A DNA stretch of 64,000 nt from Acanthosepion pharaonis (GCA_903632075.3 CAHIKZ030002024.1:5569501-5633500), one strand, 5' to 3'; shown: positions 13,801 through 24,722, counted from the stretch's first letter. Program-made: numbers and translations. Notes: a model not told the origin generated them from the letters alone.

Positions 13801-13900
13801 AAGAAATGAAAGAAGAGAAAATAAGTGTAAAACAGGAATAAGAGAAGAAGAGGAAAAATGAAGAGAAGAAAAGGTCAAAGAAGAGAAAACTAAATGAGAA
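10880..13900. repeat. Polypurine minisatellite, about 160-bp units with internal (GAA)n
   Basis: The plus strand is almost pure purine for 3 kb. Units of about 155-175 bp contain gaggaaaaatgaagagaag, a short marker segment, a variable (GAA)n run of about 7-15 triplets, then gtaaaagaaggaagaagaaag. Two unit types alternate: one has gatcaaacaagaggaaac, the other gatcaaagaggaaac, and the latter type usually follows ataagtgtaaaacagg. From about 11460 to 13700 they alternate with one exception, giving a dimeric higher-order repeat of about 330 bp. Minus-strand frames here are F/S/L-rich translations of the pyrimidine strand and are not genes. Confidence 0.92.
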
Positions 13901-14022
13901 AGAAGAAGAAGAAGTCAAAGCAGGGTAAATTAAGAGTGGCATAGAGGAAGAAAAAGAAGAAGAAAGAAGAAGAAGAATTAGAAAGAGAATGAAGAGAAGT
14001 GAAAGAAGAAAAAAATAAGATT

Positions 14023-14070
14023 TTAAATAATTAAAATACCTTGCAGAAGCAAGGTATTTTAATAATTTAA
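14023..14070. repeat. 22-bp inverted repeat (hairpin/cruciform)
   Basis: The arms at 14023-14044 and 14049-14070 are almost perfectly complementary (one mismatched pair in 22) around a 4-base loop agaa. The core is ataccttgc / gcaaggtat. It sits right at the edge of the GAA array. A T-run expected of a terminator is absent; it may be the trace of a small foldback element or a palindrome at a rearrangement joint. Confidence 0.75.
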
Positions 14071-14885
14071 TAACATGGCAACAAAGATGAGGACAACAGT
14101 CTGAATAACGAAAATAGTTTAAAGAAATATAGGAGTAGAAATGAAAAATAAAAATAAAGAAAAGAAGAAATCACAGGAAAAGAATTCTTCAAAAAAAATA
14201 ATGAATAGAAAAACGATGAAGAAATGAAGATAATAAAAAGGGAGAAGAAAAAAAAATTCACAAAAGAGAAAAATAAGTTTTTATCATGCTTAACCAGAAA
14301 TAAAAGAAACTCTGATTTAATCTTAATTACTTGTCAATACATAAAATATAAATACGATTATGATTTGAAATTTTCATGACAATGTTGGCATTGATAAACA
14401 TGAGAATGCAGTTGAAAGGTAATATTTTATATTTGATGATTAAATAACAATTCTTAGAGACACATAGATATGAAATTTGAAGAAGAAATGACAGTGGATT
14501 TTATTTATATAATAACTAACAAAAATGTATAATGCCAACATTGTGGTATGGATGCACAACATGGAAATAAACAAAATCTCTTGAAAACAAGTCAGTAATG
14601 CATACAGATCAATCCTAAGAGTATATATAGATAAACTACAAGATAAAATAAAACATGTCAACATATCTCTGTCAATATAGCATGGTGGTAGAAACTAGGA
14701 AAGGATATGTGAGAGACTTAGCAAAAAGAGAGGATAACAGATGGAGCAAAAGTTAATACTGTCATATTTATCATTGTAAGTAATGTCTTTGTGCAGCAGT
14801 GGAGTTACAATGGCTGCTGCTGAGGATAATGGCGCATTGCAAGCAGGTTTCAAAGGTTTACCATTCTGATTATTTTGAGTATGCA
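14071..14885. other. AT-rich spacer, no gene seen
   Basis: Purine-biased then generic AT-rich sequence. The open frames at 14067-14261 and 14440-14664 are low-complexity and carry no recognisable domain. Confidence 0.5.
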
Positions 14886-14888
14886 GTT

Positions 14889-14975
14889 TAAATTTCTAGG
14901 ATGCATTATGAGGAAAGAGGGTTTGGAAAATTCAACACTCATAGGACAAAATGAAGACAAGTGAAACAGTGAGTA
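14889..14975 (+). mobile_element. Short non-LTR RT C-terminal remnant
   Basis: The plus strand reads FLGCIMRKEGLEN followed by STLIGQ. This is the signature tail of the RT family that recurs at 19.4, 21.9, 36.6, 42.3 and 56 kb in this window (consensus near FLGHIMRKEGLENL). Only about 30 codons are recognisable; flanking sequence is too decayed to extend it. Confidence 0.6.
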
Positions 14976-15029
14976 ATCTACTGAATGCATTTGTGTAAAT
15001 GAATATCAGAACAGGAAGTGGAAGGGATG

Positions 15030-16425
15030 TCCTCCATGGTACTTCAACCGCAGAAGAATATTTCTAGATTGACTACTAAACCTCATTGTTTTACTTTTGA
15101 AATAGATAGATGAAAATGTAAGTTTTATTATAATAGTTCATTTTTTGGCACTTCTCAGCTGGAGAAATCTTTTCTAGTTTCTTGCTTTCCTGCTAACTGC
15201 AATTTTCAAAAATTTAAATATAAATTCAATCGTTATCTTCTCTCTTCTTGATTGCTTTTCTTTTATTGTTCTCTGTCTTTAATAATGTTTTTCTCATATT
15301 TTCTTCCACTCAGTAACCACTTGTGTCTTAGTATTGCCTTGCTGGGGGATGAAATGATTAAAAAAACAGGTTTGATCCTCACTGAAGACATTTTTTCTGA
15401 CTGCAAATCTATACGTGATTAAGTGTATGCAAAGATTTCTAGGGAAAACAGTTCAAATTGTGAATTCAGTTTCTAGTTCCAATAAATGGCAAATATTAAT
15501 GGTGGACAAAAAGTTTCCAGTAGAAAAAGTTGAAATTGTGAATTCATTTTCTAGTTGCAAGTAAATGTCAATTATTAACAGTGCCAAATTTTTCAGCATT
15601 TTATTTTTAACAAAAGAAAAATGTTGGTCTATAGTTTTAGTCTTCAGTAGAATAAAAGCAGAGCTGGGAACTTTTGCATTACATCAAATGACTATGCACT
15701 GACATGACTAATGCTTACTAAGATTAAATTAGTTACCAGTTGTTTAGACTTATTTCAGCTTCTCCCCAGGTGGCACTTTTCTTTGTAACAATTAGGATAA
15801 CATTTAAATCTTTGGTTTTTTATCTTCTTTAAACCTAGAACACTAACCATTAATTAAATTTACACCACTACTAACCATGCGTATATCACACCCAATTTTG
15901 AAAATATCAAAAAAAATATTAAATATAAATCTCTATTTGAAATATTTTACATGCAGGCACTTCAAACTTTGTACTTTGAGTTAACATTAATACGAATTGA
16001 AAAACATATTATTTAGTTAAGAAAATCAGGTACTGAAAATTGTAATTAAAAATAGGAAAATTTGTGCTTGGTACTATATACCCATGGTTAGTGTTCTAGG
16101 GTTGTTTTGTTCTGTTAGTGTCCGGTCTTCTCATTATTTCTTCTGATTTTCTTTAATTCTCAGTAACCACTTGCAACTTAGTGGCATTATCATCTTGGTT
16201 GGGGTGAAATGGTGAAAAACATGTATGTGAAAAAAATACAGTATCAGTAACTTCCATGATTGAAAATAACATTGCACTAAAGAAACAGTATTTTTTTTAA
16301 AGTAAAATTTTCTCTTCTCAGTTTTCTGTCACTAGTTTTCAAATCATTATTTTTATATTGATGACTATAGTTGTCTAGAATTATCTATTGAGGAATGGAT
16401 TTAATTTTTATCCAAGAATATAAAA
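15030..16425. repeat. AT-rich region with small local repeats and a 17-bp inverted repeat pair
   Basis: No gene is seen. A segment with gtgaattca and tttctagtt is tandemly duplicated at about 15435-15590. A second segment (ctcagtaaccacttg) occurs at about 15310 and again at about 16160. A perfect 17-bp inverted repeat, cctagaacactaaccat, lies at 15834-15850 and, inverted, at 16084-16100, enclosing 233 bp and suggesting a small nonautonomous DNA element. Confidence 0.55.
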
Positions 16426-16505
16426 AGAGAAGAGGTTATGGAAAGAAAAGAAATGGAAGAGGGAATCAGTGCTGGCATACAAAAGTAAAAATGAAGAAGA
16501 GAATA

Positions 16506-18040
16506 AAGAGAAGAAGAAGTCAAAGAAGAGAAAAATATGAGAAGTGAAGATGTGGTAGGAGGAGTAGAAGAAAGAGGAGGAAAAAAGTTCAAAGAAGAGA
16601 AAAATACGAGAAGTGAAGATGTGGTAGGAGGAGGTGAAGAAAGAGGAGGGAAAAGTTCAAAGAAGAGAAAAATACGAGAAGTGAAGATGTGGTAGGAGGA
16701 GGTGAAGAAAGAGGAGGAAAAGTTCAAAGAAGAGAAAAAATACGAGAAGTGAAGATGTGGTAGGAGGAGGTGAAGAAAGAGGAGGAAAAGTTCAAAAGAA
16801 GAGAAAAATACGAGAAGTGAAGATGTGGTAGGAGGAGGAGAAAAAGAGGAGGAAAAGTTCAAAGAAGAGAAAAATACGAGAAGTGAAGATGTGGTAGGAG
16901 GAGGAGAAGAAAGAGGAGGAAAAAAGTTCAAAGAAGAGAAAATACGAGAAGTGAAGATGTGGTAGGAGGAGGGAAGAAAGAGGAGGAAAAGTTCAAAGAA
17001 GAGAAAAATACGAGAAGTGAAGATGTGGGAGGAGGAGAAGAAAGAGGAGGGAAAAGTTCAAAGAAGAGAAAAATACGAGAAGTGAAGATGTGGTAGGAGG
17101 AAGTGAAGAAAGAGGAGGAAAAAGTTCAAAGAAGAGAAAAATTTGAGAAGTGAAGAGGTGGTAGGAGGAGGTGAAGAAAGAGGAGGAAAGAAGTTCAAAG
17201 AAGAGAAAAATACGAGAAGTGAAGATGTGGTAGGAGGAGGTGAAGAAAGAGAGAGGAAAAAAGTTCAAAGAAGAGAAAAATACGAGAAGTGAAGATGTGG
17301 TAGGAGGAGGAGAAGAAAGAGGAGGAAAAAAGTTCAAAGAAGAGAAAAATACGAGAAGTGAAGATGTGGTAGGAGGAGGTGAAGAAAGAGGAGGGAAAAG
17401 TTCAAAGAAGAGAAAAATACGAGAAGTGAAGATGTGGTAGGAGGAGGAGAAGAAAGAGGAGGGAAAAGTTCAAAGAAGAGAAAAATACGAGAAGTGAAGA
17501 TGTGGTAGGAGGAAGTGAAGAAAGAGGAGGAAAAAGTTCAAAGAAGAGAAAAATACGAGAAGTGAAGAGGTGGTAGGAGGAGGTGAAGAAAGAGGAGGAA
17601 AAAAGTTCAAAGAAGAGAAAAATACGAGAAGTGAAGATGTGGTAGGAGGAGGTGAAGAAAGAGGAGGAAAAAAGTTCAAAGAAGAGAAAAATACGAGAAG
17701 TGAAGATGTGGTAGGAGGAGGAGAAGAAAGAGGAGGAAAAAAGTTCAAAGAAGAGAAAAATACGAGAAGTGAAGATGTGGTAGGAGGAGGAGAAGAAAGA
17801 GGAGGAAAAAAAGTTCAAAGAAGAGAAAAATACGAGAAGTGAAGATGTGGTAGGAGGAGGAGAAGAAAGAGGAGGAAAAAGTTCAAAGAAGAGAAAAATA
17901 CGAGAAGTGAAGATGTGGTAGGAGGAGGAGAAGAAAGAGGAGGAAAAAGTTCAAAGAAGAGAAAAATACGAGAAGTGAAGATGTGGTAGGAGGAGGAGAA
18001 GAAAGAGGAGGGAAAAGTTCAAAGAAGAGAAAAATACAAG
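16506..18040. repeat. 68-bp purine-rich minisatellite, about 23 copies
   Basis: A unit of 66-70 bp repeats about 23 times: gttcaaagaagagaaaaata, then cgagaagtgaagatgtgg, then taggaggaggtgaagaaaga and a short purine tail. Length varies in the A-run and in ggaggaggtg versus ggaggaggag. When 69 bp long, the plus strand stays open (TRSEDVVGGGEERGG) for up to four units, and the minus strand is also open in places. Both look like consequences of unit length rather than genes. Confidence 0.92.
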
Positions 18041-18498
18041 AGCAGAAGAAGAAACAGAAAAGAAAATGAAAATAAAGATGTAAGAGAAGAAGAAAAAAAG
18101 AAAGGAGAGAAAAATAAGTGTATAGACAAAGAAGTAGAAGACTTGAAAGGAAAATGAGAAGAAAAAGAGAATAAAGAGAAAAAATTCTGAGAAAAATACA
18201 AGAAGAGTGGATGTAAGAGGAAAAAGAATGAAGAGAAGATGATGAAGGAGAAAAAAGTAGGTATGAGAAGAAGAAAAAAAGACAACTTGAAAAAATATAG
18301 AAAACAGACGAATAAAGAGAATAAAGAGAGAAAAAAGAAAAATGAAACAAAGAGGAGAGTAGATTTAAGAGAAGAAGAGAATGTAGAGATGTAGTGTTCA
18401 GAGAAGAGCAGTAAAATAAGGGAAGTAGAAGAAGGAGAAGAAAGACAAATATGGAGTATAGATGTAAGAGACAAAAAGAAGAAGAAGAAGAAGAAGAA

Positions 18499-18530
<32 letters not shown>

Positions 18531-18900
18531 AGAAAGAATGATAAGAAGTCAAAGAAAAAATGATGAGAAGAGCAGATGTAAGAGAAAGATGTAGAAAAAG
18601 AAGTAGAAAAAAAGAAAAAAAAGAAATAGCAGGATAAAACATGATGAGAAAAATAAGTCAAAGAAAAGAAAAATACCAGAAGAGCAGATGTAAGAGAAGA
18701 AGAAGAAGAAGAAGAAGAAGAAGAAGAAGAAAAAGAAAAAAAGAAGAAGAAAAAGAAGAAATAAAGATAAGACATGAAAGAATGGAAAAATGCAAGAACA
18801 GATGTAAGAGAAGAAGAAGAGGAAGAGCAAGAAGATGAAGAATATGAAGAAGGAAAAGAAAGAAAAAAAGAATAAGTCAAAGAGGTGAAAAATACTAGAA
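18041..18900. repeat. Degenerate GAA-rich polypurine tract
   Basis: Irregular purine-rich sequence with pure (GAA)n blocks near 18475-18535 and 18700-18755. It lacks the regular period of the two arrays upstream but continues their strand asymmetry. Frames on either strand are low-complexity. Confidence 0.8.
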
Positions 18901-19398
18901 AATCTGATTTATGACAAGAAGAAAAATAATAATGTTTTCTATCATGTTTACCCAGAAAATATATAGAGGGTGGGAAATAAAACAAACTCCTGATTGAATT
19001 TTAATTACTTTTCAATATATAAACTATAAATATGATCATGATGAATTTTTCCATGACAATGGTGTCATTTTTAAACATGAAGTCAGATTTACTACATCAA
19101 ATAAAATCCACTTATACAAAGAATAGAAAAATTATGACTTAGGAAAGTGATTTTTTTTTTGCAGAAATGATCACTCTCTACAAAGATTGAAACAAAAATA
19201 AGCTGTTTATGTAACTCGTGATATCACTTGGAGGATTAGTTAAATAGAACACGTGTTTTCATCCCCTCTAAAGAGTACATATATTTTATGCCTTTGTTTC
19301 TTAAATCCTAGCCAGTAACAAAACAAATGTATAAAATAATTATTCACTCTAATGATGGCCTATATAATGAATTTTAATTAAACAATTATATTAAAAAG

Positions 19399-19815
19399 GT
19401 AGCGAATGCTGGACAACATCCTCAAAGATGACAAAGAGACTTGAAACAACAGAAATGTGGTTCTACAGAAGGATGCTGAGGATATATTGACTAATTATGT
19501 GGGCAATGAGGAGGTTTCATTGAAAGTGGAAATCAAAAGGAAACTTACATTTAACATCAGGAAGAGACAGTTAAAATGTCTAGAGCTCATAATGAGGAAA
19601 GAGGGCTTGGAAAAACTGATACTCACAGGGCAGATTGACAGCAAGAGGGACAGAGAAAACAATAGTTAACATATTTAGTGAGGTTTAGTAAATGGATAGT
19701 GGAACAGGGTTTAGGTGAAATAACAAAAAGACAACATTTATTAAGAGCTACAAAAGACAGGAAAATGTGGAGAGCCATGATTGTCTATGTTCTGAAGTGA
19801 CCCAGCACATAAAAG
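19399..19815 (+). mobile_element. Non-LTR retrotransposon RT C-terminal fragment
   Basis: The plus strand encodes ECWTTSSKMTKRLETTEMWF, then YRRMLRIY, then FNIRKRQLKCLELIMRKEGL, and ends with MWRAMIVYVLK followed by stop. This is the C-terminal module after the RT palm in the family commonly annotated in invertebrates as craniofacial-development-protein-2-like or endonuclease-reverse transcriptase. No palm is present, so it is a 5'-truncated dead copy with some frame breaks. Confidence 0.75.
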
Positions 19816-19825
19816 AAGAATGAGC

Positions 19826-19945
19826 TCAAGTAAATGGATAGTGGAACAAGGTTTAGGAAAAATAACAAAAACACAACATTTATTAAAAGCTACAAATGAC
19901 AGGAAAATGTGGAGAGCCATGATCGCCTATGTTCTGAAGTGACCC
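19826..19945 (+). mobile_element. Duplicated tail of the preceding RT fragment
   Basis: This segment repeats the last about 120 bp of 19399-19815 (aagtaaatggatagtggaac through atgttctgaagtgaccc) with a few substitutions. It is a second 3' end of the same LINE family immediately downstream. Confidence 0.75.
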
Positions 19946-19949
19946 TACT

Positions 19950-20045
19950 GCAGGGAAAATCTGCCTCGTCAGTCGTGTATCAAAAGATACTTCATCGCCT
20001 AAGCATGTATTATGCATGACACATAACTGACTGATGTAGTATATC
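19950..20045 (+). mobile_element. SINE-A tail fragment
   Basis: It contains ctgcctcgtcagtcgtgtat, a gataca core and gcctaagcatgtattatgc, matching the distal part of the SINE-A copies at 20.8-21.2 kb (plus) and 62.9-63.2 kb (minus). The tRNA-like head is missing. Confidence 0.65.
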
Positions 20046-20147
20046 TGAGGTGTGAACACTGTTGCAGAATTTGTGGGGTTTTACCTCAATGAGTACTCTA
20101 AAATCAAATGTCAGGTATTCTTGAAAATGACAGAAAATTACTCAAAA

Positions 20148-20480
20148 AAGAAGAGTATTCATACCTTTGCCAATACCCTTAGGAAAGGTATGTATTCTCC
20201 TCTTCTTCTCCCCCCCCCAGCTATGGGTAAATAGCAGGACAAACCGGGTTCTATAGCCTTGGATGATAACTGGTCTATCACAAAAAGAAATGGTAACATA
20301 CTGCTGGGAAAAGTCTCTCTCTTCAGTCATTTATCGAAAGATACATGATCGTCTAAGCATGTATCATGCATGGCACATAACTGACTCTCGGAATAATGAT
20401 TCTGAGGCATTATCCATTTCACCATCCAGACATCCAATCTTACAGCACCTGGTATTCCTGAGTGGTCACTCATCTGGGTA
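20148..20480 (+). mobile_element. SINE-A body (first copy in tandem duplication)
   Basis: It runs from the aggaaaggtatg segment through gctatgggtaaatagcagga, ggttctatagccttgg and the distal core (gatacatgatcgtctaagc). It lacks a clear tRNA-like head and forms part of the 720-bp duplicated unit. Confidence 0.7.
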
Positions 20481-21600
20481 AGCCCAGCAAGAGAATACAC
20501 TGGTTGTGATAAAAAGTTGAAGAAACTGGTTCAAATAAATTCCAATACAAAGATATGTGTTTGAATAATTCATCGAATAATGGTGATGTTTCTTTTTGAA
20601 ACCTTAGATAACAAGTGTGGACTTCAAAAAGAAAAGATTTTTTTTGAGATAATTATAAGTTAATTGATACAAGTCTTATAAATTAACGTATGGGGTGAGA
20701 AAAGATGGATTCACACTTTTCCCAAGGGTATTTGCGTATAAGTAAATATTGCAAACCCAACTGGAATTGGAACTTCTCTTTATGATTCAGGAGGGATGGT
20801 TGAGTAATGGATTGTGGCTCAGATTTAGAAATCAGAGAGCAGAGTTTGAATTCCAGTCAGATCCATTACATTCACTTACATGATAATACCCTTTGGAAAG
20901 GTATGAATCATCTTCTTCTCCCACTAACTATGGGTAAATAGCAGGACAGACAGGGTTCTAAAGCCTTTGATAGCAACTGGTCTACTGCAGAAAGAAATGG
21001 CAACCTACTGTGGGAAAAAAAAACTACCCCGTCAGTCATGTATTGAAAGATACATGATCGCCTAAGCATCTATCATCTATGGCAGGTAACAGACTGACTC
21101 TCCAAATAACGATTCCGAGCCATTATCCATTTCGCCGCCCACGCATCCAAGCTTACAATACCTGGTATTCTTAAGTGGTTACCCATCTGGGTACTAACAA
21201 AGCCCAGCAAGAGAATACAATGATTCAGATGTGATAAAAAGTTGAAGAAACTGGTTCAAATAAATTCCAATATAATACAAAGGTACGAGTTTTAATATTT
21301 CATGGAATAATGGTGATGTTTCCTCTTGAAACCTTAGATAACAAGTGTGGACTTCAAAAAGAAAAGATTGTAAGAATTTTATTTTTGAGATAATTATAAG
21401 TTTATTGATACAAGTCTTATAAATTAACATATTGGGTGAGAAAAGGTTTGCATATAGGTAAATATAACAAGTCCAACTGGAATTGGAACTTGTCTCTCCA
21501 ATTCAGGAGGCACCGTAGAGTACTAGATAGTGACTCAGATTAAGAAATAGTTTGAATTCCAGTCAGATCCATTACATTCATTTATGTGCTAATATCTTTG
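20150..21600. repeat. 720-bp direct tandem duplication
   Basis: Two diverged copies with an offset of 720 bp: aagcccagcaagagaatac is at 20480 and again at 21200, and ggaaaggtatg at about 20174 and about 20894. Each copy holds a SINE-A body plus about 300 bp of non-SINE sequence (for example ttagataacaagtgtggact). The second copy ends in another SINE head at 21508-21590. Confidence 0.8.
20787..21215 (+). mobile_element. SINE-A, near full length
   Basis: It starts with a tRNA-like head: an A-box-like stretch around gttgagtaatggattgtggc and a B-box-like gagtttgaattcc. The conserved SINE body follows (attacattcacttacatg, gggtaaatagcaggacagac, ggcaacctactg, gatacatgatcgcctaagc). Heads of this type are internal RNA polymerase III promoters of tRNA-derived SINEs. 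The copy is diverged from the other window copies by scattered changes. Confidence 0.75.
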
Positions 21601-21655
21601 ATTGCCTAAGCGTGTATCCTGCATAACACATAACTGACTGACTGCTAATGGTTTG
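21508..21655 (+). mobile_element. SINE-A head joined to a tail piece
   Basis: A tRNA-like head (ggcaccgtagagtactagat, then agtttgaattccagtcag) is followed within about 60 bp by the distal SINE segment (gattgcctaagcgtgtatcc). The central body is deleted. Confidence 0.6.
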
Positions 21656-21854
21656 GCTATAAAAATACAAAGAATATTACAAAAATAAAAAAAAAACATC
21701 ATTAATATTTAGGAATTCATGAAAGTAGAATAATTTAAAAGTATTGCTAATGATTTTTATTATAGAAATGCTTTGAAATTCAGAAGGAAACGACTTATCT
21801 ATGATCAGGATTTTCTGAAGTTTACTGTGCTATTTCTTCTATGTGCCATGTATC

Positions 21855-22440
21855 TTTAGGATGTTGACAATCATAGCTCTCCACAATTTCCTGTTCTTTG
21901 TAGCTCTTAATAAATTTTGTCTTTTTGTCATCTCTCCTAAGCCCTACTCTGTCATCTATTTATACAATCTCACTAGATAGGTTTTGCATTATTTTCCTCT
22001 TTTCTGCTTGCCTTCAATCTGTCACGTGAGTATCAAATTTTCCAAGCCCTCTTTCCTCATTATGTGTCCAAGAAAACTCAAATGTCTCTTCCTGATGTTA
22101 AGTATAAGTTTCCTTTTTGTTTCCATTTTCTCTAAAACCCACATGTTCTGTTGTTAGTATTCTCAGCATCCTTCTATAGAACCACTTTTCTGTTGCTTCA
22201 TGTCTCGTCATCTTTGAGGAGATTGTCTAGAAATCACTGCCATATAAGAGGACTGATACTATGTAACATTTCAGTATTCTTTTAATTATTTCTAACATTT
22301 TTTTTGTTTCTTAATACACTACTTAGCTTTTGGTGGGCACCTTTCACTATTACAATGTGCCTTCGGATTTCAGTGTCACACACTTTCCATCCTCTGTTAA
22401 AATGCTTCCCTGATATTTAAGTTGTAGTACTTGTTCATTT
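21855..22440 (-). mobile_element. Non-LTR retrotransposon RT C-terminal fragment
   Basis: Read on the minus strand, this encodes diverged forms of the KYLGS, YRRMLRI, FLGHIMRKEGLE and WRAMI blocks of the same RT family seen at 19.4 and 56.4 kb. The FLGHIMRKEGLE block is at about 22030-22075 and the upstream portion reaches about 22430. Several frameshifts are present and there is no RT palm. Confidence 0.7.
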
Positions 22441-23180
22441 AAATGTAATTAAGAAAAAGATATTTGTAAAGTGAATCTGGCAGAATGACTTCTTATTATT
22501 AGCAGAGATAATAATGTTGTAATGTTGATCGTTTATTTGTATGATTATATTTGAAAATAATTGTGAAGATTTTAAATGAACCTAACGATTTCTGTCAGTG
22601 TAATCAGGTAAAATTGTTCAAAGTTTTAAGGCAAATATTTTGTGAAATGCTAATATAATTTCTTTTGACAATTCTAAAAAAAAAAAGGAGGAGAAAGAAA
22701 TCTAGGAAAAATCATCAGGGGATCCCAGCAGATGAACTTTATCACCTGCAGAAATGGCTCCACAGGTCTATAGAAGTTTAATCTTAACCAATTCCCTAAG
22801 GTTTCTGCAAGTGTATGAGATTGGAAGCTGGCTTGAACAATCTCAAAGCCTTGGGGCCAAATGTTCTTGACAAATCACCCTCTACACCAACTATCTCTGA
22901 CAGATATTTGGAACCGTTCAACTTCTTTTCAGTGAAGACCACTGCCTTGAGGAATTTAAGTGAGTGTTCGTTAATTACTCTGTTTTGAAAATCAGGGTGT
23001 TGTTGATAAAGACAGCTTCAGGCTTAGTGGGCCATCTTAGAGTTGCTTTTAGATAACGAATAGAAAAAGACGAAGATTAAAAAACTTAGTTTTTCTTACT
23101 GTAGATCAAGAAGGTAATTACAATGAATTAATGAGGGAAATGAAAATTGGAGAAACATCATTTTCTTCTTGACTCTGCGT
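22441..23180. other. No gene recognised
   Basis: AT-rich sequence with no coherent open frame, microsatellite or known repeat that I can identify. Confidence 0.5.
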
Positions 23181-23850
23181 TTAGAATTCTAATAATAAAA
23201 GGTACGATAAACTCTGTACCATCCTAAAATAGACTAAATTAATTAGTCTCTATAATGCTTTTTCTTACTCTCTCTCTCTCTTTCTCTCTCTCTCTCACAC
23301 ACACACATATGTTACAGAATTTTATAGAGTGAATTTCAATAATAATAATTTTTGTCTGAATTTCTCAGGCGAGGAGTGATTATTATCTTCATCTTTGTTG
23401 TTTATATCACAACGTTTCAACCATTGTGCCTTCCAACCTTCATCAGGTACATATTGATTTGGGTAACTGTTTACCTCCATAGATTAAGGTTATAGCCTTT
23501 CCTTACTCTCCATTTAGGATTCTAATAATAAAAGCAACACTACAACACAATACCGTCCTAAAATAATTAGTCTCTACATTCTCTTCCACGCACCCACTCT
23601 CTCTCTGACACACTCACACACATGCATATATATGCATATCTATGGTAGAGTATTTATATAATAATAATTTTGATAATAATAATAATTTTTGTCGGAATTT
23701 CAGCGATTAAGTGTTATCATTATTTACACTATTTATATTCAGAATGTTGTCTTCATTTTTGTTGTTTTTATCACGTTTCAGTCATTCCAACATTTCTCAG
23801 GTGTTTATGTATTTGGTTAACTGTTTACACCTGCAGATTAAATAAAAGAT
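23181..23850. repeat. 333-bp direct tandem duplication with CT/CA microsatellites
   Basis: ttctaataataaaag occurs near 23185 and 23518, and the following sequence is shared: a ccgtcctaaaata-type segment, a CT then CA repeat, aataataatttttgtc, a cttcatttttgttgtt-type segment and ggttaactgtttac. Offset is about 333 bp with substantial divergence. The 82-codon frame at 23670-23918 falls inside it and is not protein-like. Confidence 0.75.
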
Positions 23851-23884
23851 TTAGTTTAGAATTATCTGTAGGTGACAAGACAGT

Positions 23885-24075
23885 AGGTTGTTTGAATTCA
23901 GAGTTTACTTTCTACTAGTTGCCAACCAGACTATAAGTCAGTTTGTTCTACTATTCAGCCTTACCCAAGGGTATTAGCACGTAAGTGAATGTAATGGATC
24001 TGACTGGAATTCAGACTCGGCTCATCTGATTTCTCAATCCAAGCCGCGATCCTTTACTCCACTGTTCCTCTTGAA
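23885..24075 (-). mobile_element. SINE-A copy, head on minus strand
   Basis: It contains gtttgaattcagag, then ttacccaagggtattagcac, gtaagtgaatgtaatgg and a tRNA-like head reading leftwards from about 24070 (ctcaatccaagccgcgatcc on the plus strand). The order is body then head on the plus strand, so it is transcribed from the minus strand. Confidence 0.75.
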
Positions 24076-24149
24076 TGATAAAGAGTAATTCCAATTCCAG
24101 TTGGGTTTGTTATATATACTTATATGCAAATATCATAGGAAATGTGTGA

Positions 24150-24151
24150 AT

Positions 24152-24205
<54 letters not shown>

Positions 24206-24268
24206 AAAATATATAAGAAAAAAAAAAATATATATATAAAAAATAAAAATATATATATATATATATAT

Positions 24269-24313
<45 letters not shown>

Positions 24314-24583
24314 TGTGCTTTTTACCCATCAAATATATGTACAGACATTCATATATTTTCAAATTAATCAATTTGATTAAATTAGGAAAAAAGAGGAAGT
24401 ATTCTTTTATAAAATTAACTTATATGTTATTTGTTTAGCTTCATCAGAATGGTTTTGTCAATCCTTTTCACATGAAAATGATTAAATAGTGTAACATGTT
24501 AAATTAATAAATATATTTGAATGTGTTGTTTATTCTATCATTCTATCATTATGCCAAATTTTCCCTTTAATCCATGTTTTTAG

Positions 24584-24621
<38 letters not shown>

Positions 24622-24722
24622 TATATATATTTATATATTAAATATATAATAATATATTATATTATATTATTAAAAATATATAATAATAAATAGTATATAA
24701 TAATATATTATATTATATTATT

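Noticed and set aside
11064..13942. Long minus-strand frames rich in F, S and L
   Set aside because: They are translations of the pyrimidine strand of a GAA-rich minisatellite. Overlapping frames are open at the same time and no protein motif is present.
16401..18350. Proline/serine-rich minus frames and E/K/G-rich plus frames
   Set aside because: They follow only from a 66-70-bp unit; both strands are open in places and frames end whenever unit length changes.
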